Shown here: positions 5,227 through 8,923 of the stretch, piece after piece
How positions within the stretch are numbered: the stretch's first letter is position 1
Layout: each line of letters opens with the position of its first letter
Source: Actinomycetales bacterium
Lineage (GTDB): Bacteria; Actinomycetota; Actinomycetes; Actinomycetales; Cellulomonadaceae
Assembly (NCBI GenBank): GCA_012514545.1
Contig: JAAZAC010000088.1
Coordinates: forward strand, 1 to 8,923
Length of the DNA stretch: 8,923 bases
Direction: 5' to 3'
The notes under the pieces: model-generated
The model's database searches: none
What the model saw: only the letters and a program-made list of their open reading frames with translations
What the model was told of the DNA's origin: nothing
Program-made: the position numbers and the translations under genes

Positions 5227-6123
5227 TCAGTCCCTGACCGACCCGCCCGCCGCCAGGATCTTCTCCCGCGCGGACTTCGAGACGGCCGTGACGGACACGT
5301 CCAGCTTGACGGCGAGCTCGCCGTCGCCGAGCACCTTCACCGGGGCGCCCTTGCGGACGACGCCCTTCGCGGCGAGGTCCTCGGCGGTCACCTCGCCGCC
5401 CTTCGGGTACAGCTCGGCGAGCCGGTCCAGGTTGACGACCTGGTAGGTCGTCCGGAAGGGGTTCTTGAAGCCGCGCAGCTTCGGCAGCCGCATGTGCAGC
5501 GGGATGCCCCCGCCCTCCTTGCGGGCCGGGACCTGCTGGCGCGCCTTCGTGCCCTTCGTGCCGCGACCAGCGGTCTTGCCCTTGGAGCCCTCGCCGCGAC
5601 CCACGCGGGTCTTCGGCGTGTGGGCGCCGGGCGCCGGGCGCAGGTGGTGCACGCGGAGCGTGCCGCCCTGGCCCTCGGTCACGTTGGAGCCGCGCTCCGG
5701 GGCCTTCTCGGCCTTCGGGGCCTTCTCCGCCTTCGCGGGCTTCTCGGCCTTCGCCGCCGTCTCGGCCTTGGCGGCCGACGCCGGGGCGGCCTTGGCCTTC
5801 GCCGGCTTCTCCGCGGCGGGCTTCTCGGCCTTCTCCGCGGCCGCCTTCGTCGCCTTGGCGGGCGCGGCCTTCGCCGGCTTCTCCGCGGCCTCGGCCTTCT
5901 CGGCCTTCTCGGCCTTCGCGGACGACGCCGTCGACCGGGACGTGGCCGACGCCGCCTTCGCGGTGGCCTTCGCCCCGCCCGCGGCCTTCTCGGCAGCGGG
6001 CTTCTTGGCGGCGGTCTTCTTCTCGGCCGCGGGCGCGGAGTCCTTGGCCGCGGGCTTGCGCGCCGGCTTCTTCTCGGCCTGCTCGGCGGCCTCGGCCGCC
6101 TCCTTCTTCTCAGCCATGGTCAC
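5227..6123 (-). CDS. rplO: 50S ribosomal protein L15 with long Ala/Lys/Glu-rich N-terminal extension
   Basis: The last 147 or so residues (about 152-298) are a complete L15, an early-assembling 50S protein that sits deep on 23S rRNA. They include TLRVHHLRPAPGA, TRVGRGEGSKGKTAGRGTKG and IPLHMRLPKLRGFKNPF, and end in SAREKILAAGGS. The first 150 residues are an added low-complexity domain. By hand count, residues 1-140 hold 57 Ala, 32 Lys, 18 Glu and 11 Pro, giving a net charge near +15. It resembles a histone-H1 or HupB-type tail and is probably disordered. Family length is normally about 145-150. The GTG start at 6123 overlaps the rpmD stop by four bases; an ATG two codons later (6117) is an equal alternative, with AGGAGG 4 or 10 bases upstream respectively. 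A GTG at 5682 could yield a normal-length L15 but lacks a well-placed ribosome binding site. The usual FEGGQ motif reads KEGGG (202-206). Confidence 0.95.
   Translation of the reverse strand: MTMAEKKEAAEAAEQAEKKPARKPAAKDSAPAAEKKTAAKKPAAEKAAGGAKATAKAASATSRSTASSAKAEKAEKAEAAEKPAKAAPAKATKAAAEKAEKPAAEKPAKAKAAPASAAKAETAAKAEKPAKAEKAPKAEKAPERGSNVTEGQGGTLRVHHLRPAPGAHTPKTRVGRGEGSKGKTAGRGTKGTKARQQVPARKEGGGIPLHMRLPKLRGFKNPFRTTYQVVNLDRLAELYPKGGEVTAEDLAAKGVVRKGAPVKVLGDGELAVKLDVSVTAVSKSAREKILAAGGSVRD
5794..5889. repeat. 24-base direct repeat, two in-frame copies inside the L15 extension
   Basis: The same 24 bases occur at 5794-5817 and 5866-5889. The copies are exactly 72 bases (24 codons) apart and encode the shared segment AAEKPAKA of the L15 extension. 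Both are in frame, which points to duplication or slippage as the way the low-complexity domain grew or varies. Seen by eye; no longer flanking match. Confidence 0.75.
5891..5917. repeat. Three perfect tandem copies of a 9-base unit in the L15 extension
   Basis: The unit TCGGCCTTC is repeated three times without a break (5891-5899, 5900-5908, 5909-5917) and encodes Glu-Lys-Ala triplets of the extension. Because the unit is a multiple of three, gain or loss of copies would keep the L15 core in frame. Confidence 0.8.
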
Positions 6124-6302
6124 TCGACCTCCTCGACGGTGACGAGGTGCGCCACCGTGGCGACCATGCCGCGGATCTCCGGTCGGTCCTCCTTGACGAC
6201 GATGTCGCCGATGCGCTTGAGGCCGAGGCTCCGCAGCGTGTCACGCTGGTTCTGCTTGCCGCCGATGGCGGACCGGGTCTGGGTCACCTTGAGCCGGGGC
6301 AT
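6120..6302 (-). CDS. rpmD: 50S ribosomal protein L30
   Basis: A 60-residue protein matching the short bacterial L30 (about 58-61 residues), a peripheral 50S subunit protein. It reads MPRLKVTQTRSAIGGKQNQR, then LRSLGLKRIGDIVVKEDRPE with the conserved core, and closes RGMVATVAHLVTVEEVE. The true start is the ATG at 6302, which overlaps the rpsE stop by one base (TGATG); the same frame continues upstream but only as a shadow of rpsE. Its TGA overlaps the GTG of rplO by four bases. The rpsE-rpmD-rplO order is standard, and the tight spacing implies coupled translation. Confidence 0.97.
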   Translation of the reverse strand: MPRLKVTQTRSAIGGKQNQRDTLRSLGLKRIGDIVVKEDRPEIRGMVATVAHLVTVEEVE

Positions 6303-6943
6303 CAGGCACCTGCCTTCGCTGCGGCCGCGGCCGCGCCCGCCTCCCGCGCGCGCAGCAGCGCGGCGGGCGTGACGTGCTCGACCGACAGGCCCCGCCGGGC
6401 CGCGACCGACTCCGGCTCCTCGAGGGAGCGCAGGGCCGCCACCGTGGCGTGCACGATGTTGATCGCGTTCGACGAGCCCATGGACTTGGACAGGATGTCG
6501 TGGACGCCGGCGCACTCCAGGACGGCGCGCACCGGGCCGCCGGCGATGACGCCGGTACCCGGGGCGGCCGGGCGCAGGAACACCACGCCGGCCGCGGCCT
6601 CGCCCTGGACGGGGTGCGGGATGGTGCCCTGGATCCGCGGCACGCGGAAGAAGCTCTTCTTGGCCTCCTCCACGCCCTTGGCGATCGCCGCGGGCACCTC
6701 CTTCGCCTTGCCGTAGCCCACGCCGACGGTGCCGTCGCCGTCGCCCACCACGACGAGCGCGGTGAAGCTGAACCGGCGCCCGCCCTTGACGACCTTGGAG
6801 ACGCGGTTGATGGCGACGACGCGCTCGAGGAAGGCGCTCTTCTCCGCCTGCTCCCCGCCGCGACGGTCGTTCCGGCGGTCGCCGCGCTCGCGCCGGTCGC
6901 CGCCGGCGCCCTGGGCTCCGCTGTTGCGCTGCGGTGCAGCCAT
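6302..6943 (-). CDS. rpsE: 30S ribosomal protein S5
   Basis: This 213-residue S5 lies at the mRNA entry side of the 30S subunit, where it helps unwind mRNA and maintain accuracy. Residues 1-37 are an Arg/Gly/Asp-rich, probably flexible lead (GGDRRERGDRRNDRRGG), common in actinobacterial S5. The double-stranded RNA-binding-like domain follows: LERVVAINRVSKVVKGGRRF, ALVVVGDGDGTVGVGYGKAK and EVPAAIAKGVEEAKK. The C-terminal domain contains the conserved PGTGVIAGGPVRAVLE and KSMGSSNAINIVHAT. The tail is Ala-rich and ends AAAAAKAGA. The ATG at 6943 has AGAGGA seven bases upstream. It follows rplR by 40 bases and overlaps rpmD by one. Confidence 0.98.
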   Translation of the reverse strand: MAAPQRNSGAQGAGGDRRERGDRRNDRRGGEQAEKSAFLERVVAINRVSKVVKGGRRFSFTALVVVGDGDGTVGVGYGKAKEVPAAIAKGVEEAKKSFFRVPRIQGTIPHPVQGEAAAGVVFLRPAAPGTGVIAGGPVRAVLECAGVHDILSKSMGSSNAINIVHATVAALRSLEEPESVAARRGLSVEHVTPAALLRAREAGAAAAAAKAGA

Positions 6944-6983
6944 CAGTGCTTCCTCTGCTTCCGTGCGGTGATGAGTCGGTGCG

Positions 6984-7361
6984 TCACAGGGCCAGCCCGC
7001 CTTCCCGCGCGCCCTCGGCGACCGCCGCGACGCGCCCGTGGTACTTGTTGCCGCCCCGGTCGAACACGACGGCCTCGATGCCCGCGGCCTTCGCGCGCTC
7101 CGCCACCAGCTCGCCCACCCGGCGGGCCTTGGCGGTCTTGTCGCCCTCGAAGGAGCGCAGCTCCTTCTCGAGGGTCGACGCCGAGACCAGGGTGCGGCCG
7201 GCGGCGTCGTCCACCACCTGGGCGACCATGTGCCGCGTCGAGCGCGTGACCACCAGGCGCGGCCGGGTGGCCGTGCCGACGACCTTCTTGCGCAGGCGCT
7301 GGTGCCGGCGGGTGCGGGCGATGGCCTTGCCCTTGCCCTTGATCGTGATAGCCATCGTCAC
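6984..7361 (-). CDS. rplR: 50S ribosomal protein L18
   Basis: A 125-residue protein (123 if the second start is used) matching L18, which with L5 binds 5S rRNA in the central protuberance. It has a basic N-terminus (IKGKGKAIARTRRHQRLRKK), the strand RPRLVVTRSTRHMVAQVVDD and the signature C-terminal VVFDRGGNKYHGRVAAVAEG. The GTG at 7361 overlaps the rplF stop by four bases and has AAGG about seven bases upstream. An ATG two codons on (7355) matches the MAI beginning that relatives usually have, but its distance to the ribosome binding sequence is poor. The GTG is kept with that caveat. Confidence 0.96.
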   Translation of the reverse strand: MTMAITIKGKGKAIARTRRHQRLRKKVVGTATRPRLVVTRSTRHMVAQVVDDAAGRTLVSASTLEKELRSFEGDKTAKARRVGELVAERAKAAGIEAVVFDRGGNKYHGRVAAVAEGAREGGLAL

Positions 7362-7897
7362 TTACCAGCCTTTCCGGCCTTGCGGCGGACGACCTCGCCC
7401 GCGTACCGCACGCCCTTGCCCTTGTACGGCTCGGGCTTGCGGATCTTGCGGATGTTCGCGGCGACCTCGCCCACCAGCTGCTTGTCGATGCCGCTGACCG
7501 CGAACTTCGTGGGCGAGGTCACCTCGAAGGTGATGCCCTCGGGCGCGGTCACGACGACGGGGTGGCTGAACCCGAGCGCGAACTCGAGGTCGGAGCCCTT
7601 CGCCGTCACGCGGTACCCGGTGCCGACGATCTCGAGCCGCTTGGTGTAGCCCTCGGTGACGCCCGTGACCAGGTTCGCGATGAGCGTCCGGGTCAGGCCG
7701 TGCAGCGAGCGCGAGCGGCGCTCGTCGTCGGGTCGGGTGACGACGATCGCGCCCGACTCGTCGCGGGACACCTGGATCGGCGCCGGCACGGTGTGCTGGA
7801 GCGTCCCCTTGGGGCCCTTGACGGTGACGGAGTCGCCGTCGATGGTCACGTCCACCCCGGCCGGGACCGGGACGGGGATCTTGCCGATGCGGGACAT
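7358..7897 (-). CDS. rplF: 50S ribosomal protein L6
   Basis: This 179-residue L6 lies near the factor-binding site of the 50S subunit. The two repeated domains are visible: MSRIGKIPVPVPAGVDVTI, with VTVKGPKGTL, in the first half, and the second half with KRLEIVGTGYRV, LGFSHPVVV and GIDKQLVGEVAANIRKIRKP. It ends with the diagnostic PEPYKGKGVRYAGEVVRRKAGK, which contacts the sarcin-ricin region. The ATG at 7897 has GGAG seven bases upstream within a purine-rich leader. It follows rpsH by 25 bases and overlaps rplR by four. The length is typical for the family. Confidence 0.98.
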   Translation of the reverse strand: MSRIGKIPVPVPAGVDVTIDGDSVTVKGPKGTLQHTVPAPIQVSRDESGAIVVTRPDDERRSRSLHGLTRTLIANLVTGVTEGYTKRLEIVGTGYRVTAKGSDLEFALGFSHPVVVTAPEGITFEVTSPTKFAVSGIDKQLVGEVAANIRKIRKPEPYKGKGVRYAGEVVRRKAGKAGK

Positions 7898-7922
7898 CGC
7901 TGGTCTCCCTTCCCCTTCTCGG

Positions 7923-8321
7923 CTACCAGACGTAGGCGAGGACTTCCCCGCCCACGCCCTTGGCGGATGCCTGCTTGTCGGTCAGGAGACCGGACGACGT
8001 GGAGATGATCGCCACGCCGAGGCCGCCGAGGACCCGAGGCAGGTTGGTGGACTTCGCGTACACGCGCAGGCCCGGCTTGGACACGCGGCGGACGCCGGCG
8101 AGCGAGCGCTCGCGGTTGGGGCCGAACTTCAGCTGGATCGTGAGGTTCTTGCCCACCGGGGCGTCCTCGACGGTCCAGCCCGCGATGTAGCCCTCGTTCT
8201 TGAGGATCTCCGCGATGTTGGCCTTGAGCTTGGAGTACGGCATGGTCACGGTGTCGTGGTACGCCGCGTTGGCGTTCCGCAGACGCGTGAGCATGTCCGC
8301 GATCGGGTCGGTCATCGTCAT
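7923..8321 (-). CDS. rpsH: 30S ribosomal protein S8
   Basis: A 132-residue S8, a primary binder of the central domain of 16S rRNA and, in E. coli, the autoregulator of the spc operon. The N-terminus MTMTDPIADMLTRLRNANAA, the segment MPYSKLKANIAEILKNEGYI and the C-terminal half are standard. The C-terminal half carries STSSGLLTDKQASAKGVGGE and closes VLAYVW. The first ATG (8321) is kept because actinobacterial S8 proteins begin MTMTDPIADM; a second ATG lies two codons later. The best ribosome binding sequence (GGAAGG) is rather far upstream, separated by the 12-base palindrome GGGCTCGAGCCC. A gap of 55 bases separates it from rpsN. Confidence 0.98.
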   Translation of the reverse strand: MTMTDPIADMLTRLRNANAAYHDTVTMPYSKLKANIAEILKNEGYIAGWTVEDAPVGKNLTIQLKFGPNRERSLAGVRRVSKPGLRVYAKSTNLPRVLGGLGVAIISTSSGLLTDKQASAKGVGGEVLAYVW

Positions 8322-8322
8322 C

Positions 8323-8334
8323 GGGCTCGAGCCC
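8323..8334 (-). other. 12-base perfect palindrome between rpsH ribosome binding site and start
   Basis: GGGCTCGAGCCC lies between the GGAAGG ribosome-binding sequence and the rpsH ATG. Folded, it gives a short four-pair stem that would bring the two elements closer. It could be a site for control of S8 synthesis, but is short enough to be chance. Confidence 0.3.
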
Positions 8335-8376
8335 TTCCTCGCCGGGGTATCCCTCTCGGGACCTGCGGCGTAGTGG

Positions 8377-8562
8377 TTACCAGCTGCTCTTGGTGACGCC
8401 GGGGAGCTCGCCGCGGTGCGCCATCTCGCGCACGCAGATGCGGCAGAGGCCGAACTTGCGGTAGACGGCGCGCGGGCGGCCGCACTTCTGGCAGCGGCTG
8501 TACGCGCGGACGGCGAACTTCTGCTTCCGCGCCGCCTTGTTGATCAGGGCGGTCTTCGCCAT
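8377..8562 (-). CDS. rpsN: 30S ribosomal protein S14, zinc-binding (type Z)
   Basis: A 61-residue S14 of the short zinc-binding class, assembled late into the 30S head. Four cysteines form the zinc ribbon: Cys24 and Cys27 (RCQKCGRP), Cys40 and Cys43 (GLCRICVRE). It starts MAKTALINKAARKQKFAVRA and ends LPGVTKSSW. The long zinc-free S14 (about 101 residues), which many actinobacteria keep as a second copy used when zinc is scarce, is not in this window. The ATG at 8562 follows the rplE stop by one base and has AAGGAGG six bases upstream inside rplE. Often labelled rpsZ or rpsN1. Together with the zinc form of L36 it makes this cluster the zinc-replete set. Confidence 0.97.
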   Translation of the reverse strand: MAKTALINKAARKQKFAVRAYSRCQKCGRPRAVYRKFGLCRICVREMAHRGELPGVTKSSW

Positions 8563-8563
8563 G

Positions 8564-8923
8564 TCAGTCCTCCTTGAAGGGGAAGCCGAGACGGCGGAGC
8601 AGCGAGCGGCCCTCGTCGTCGTTGGTCGCGGTCGTCACGATCGTGATGTCCATGCCCCGGACGCGGTCGATCTTGTCGGGGTCGATCTCGTGGAACATCA
8701 CCTGCTCGGTGAGGCCGAACGTGTAGTTGCCCTGACCGTCGAACTGCTTGGGCGACAGGCCGCGGAAGTCACGGATACGGGGCAGGGCCAGCGTGATCAG
8801 CCGGTCCACGAACTCCCACATCCGGTCACCGCGGAGCGTCGTGTGGGCGCCGATCGGCATGCCCTCGCGCAGCTTGAACTGCGCGATCGACTTGCGGGCC
8901 TTGGTGACCTGCGGCTTCTGGCC
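8564..8923 (-). CDS. rplE: 50S ribosomal protein L5, 3' part (cut by window edge)
   Basis: The frame is open from the right edge to TGA at 8566-8564 and gives the last 119 residues of L5, about two thirds of the usual 180-190. L5 binds 5S rRNA with L18 and touches the P-site tRNA elbow in the central protuberance. The visible part begins GQKPQVTKARKSIAQFKLRE, a highly conserved L5 block. It continues with RDFRGLSPKQFDGQGNYTFG and EIDPDKIDRVRGMDITIVTT, and closes DEGRSLLRRLGFPFKED. The real start lies beyond 8923; the internal Met codon at 8860 is not the start. rplX and rplN are expected upstream. Confidence 0.97.
   Translation of the reverse strand, partial: GQKPQVTKARKSIAQFKLREGMPIGAHTTLRGDRMWEFVDRLITLALPRIRDFRGLSPKQFDGQGNYTFGLTEQVMFHEIDPDKIDRVRGMDITIVTTATNDDEGRSLLRRLGFPFKED

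Noticed and set aside
3797..5446. A 549-codon open frame on the plus strand opposite secY and the end of rplO
   Set aside because: Its protein is rich in Asp, Arg, Glu and His with no recognisable domain. It lies antisense to unmistakable SecY; such long frames arise opposite GC-rich genes because of third-position GC.
5690..6120. The repeat-rich segment upstream of the L15 core as a separate gene or an assembly artefact
   Set aside because: It is in frame with the L15 core without a stop, starts with a coupled GTG/ATG behind rpmD, and keeps codon usage like its neighbours. A fused extension is the simplest reading.
5104..6372. A 422-codon plus-strand frame with long Leu/Gly/Arg runs opposite rplO and rpmD
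   Set aside because: The Leu-Gly-Arg repeats are simply the complement of the Ala/Lys/Glu codon repeats in the L15 extension; no ribosome binding site or family match.
6303..6515. Upstream extension of the rpmD frame into rpsE
   Set aside because: L30 is complete from the ATG at 6302, and the extra residues are an off-frame reading of S5.
1..8923. Mobile element, CRISPR array, tRNA or new defence system
   Set aside because: All but short gaps are filled with conserved, correctly ordered ribosomal-cluster genes on one strand. No terminal repeats, integrase, spaced repeats or cloverleaf structure were seen.

Overview
This window is a stretch of a very GC-rich chromosome. It carries the core ribosomal-protein supercluster (the spc operon followed by the alpha operon), read entirely on the minus strand from right to left. 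Gene order, the very high third-position GC, the GTG starts and residue-level similarity of the proteins to actinobacterial versions all point to Actinomycetota. Within that phylum the L15 and L18 sequences look most like Micrococcales, perhaps near Cellulomonadaceae; that family placement comes from memory of relatives and is an inference. A plus-strand reader sees everything inverted: the 5' end of the transcript is near position 8923 and the 3' end near position 1.

In transcription order the layout is: rplE (3' part only), rpsN (zinc-ribbon S14), rpsH, rplF, rplR, rpsE, rpmD, rplO (L15 with a long added N-terminal domain), secY, adk, map, a 277-base gap, infA, rpmJ (zinc-ribbon L36), rpsM, rpsK, and rpoA (5' part only, running off the left edge with a GTG start at 591). 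rpsD, found between rpsK and rpoA in E. coli and mycobacteria, is absent, as it is in Streptomyces and several other actinobacteria.

The genes form a single expression unit for translation and protein export. They encode subunits of both ribosomal halves, the SecY translocon channel, adenylate kinase, methionine aminopeptidase, initiation factor IF1 and the RNA polymerase alpha subunit. Many junctions overlap by 1 or 4 bases (rpsE/rpmD, rpmD/rplO, rplF/rplR, secY/adk, adk/map), which implies translational coupling. The longer gaps (rplO-secY, map-infA, infA-rpmJ, rpmJ-rpsM, rpsK-rpoA) each hold GC-rich inverted repeats. These are the likely places for internal termination, processing or secondary promoters.

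I see no mobile element, CRISPR array, tRNA, rRNA or undescribed gene system. The window is conserved housekeeping DNA. The most unusual feature is the roughly 150-residue Ala/Lys/Glu/Pro-rich, histone-tail-like extension on L15, whose DNA contains short in-frame repeats. Next in interest are the strong hairpins in the intercistronic gaps.
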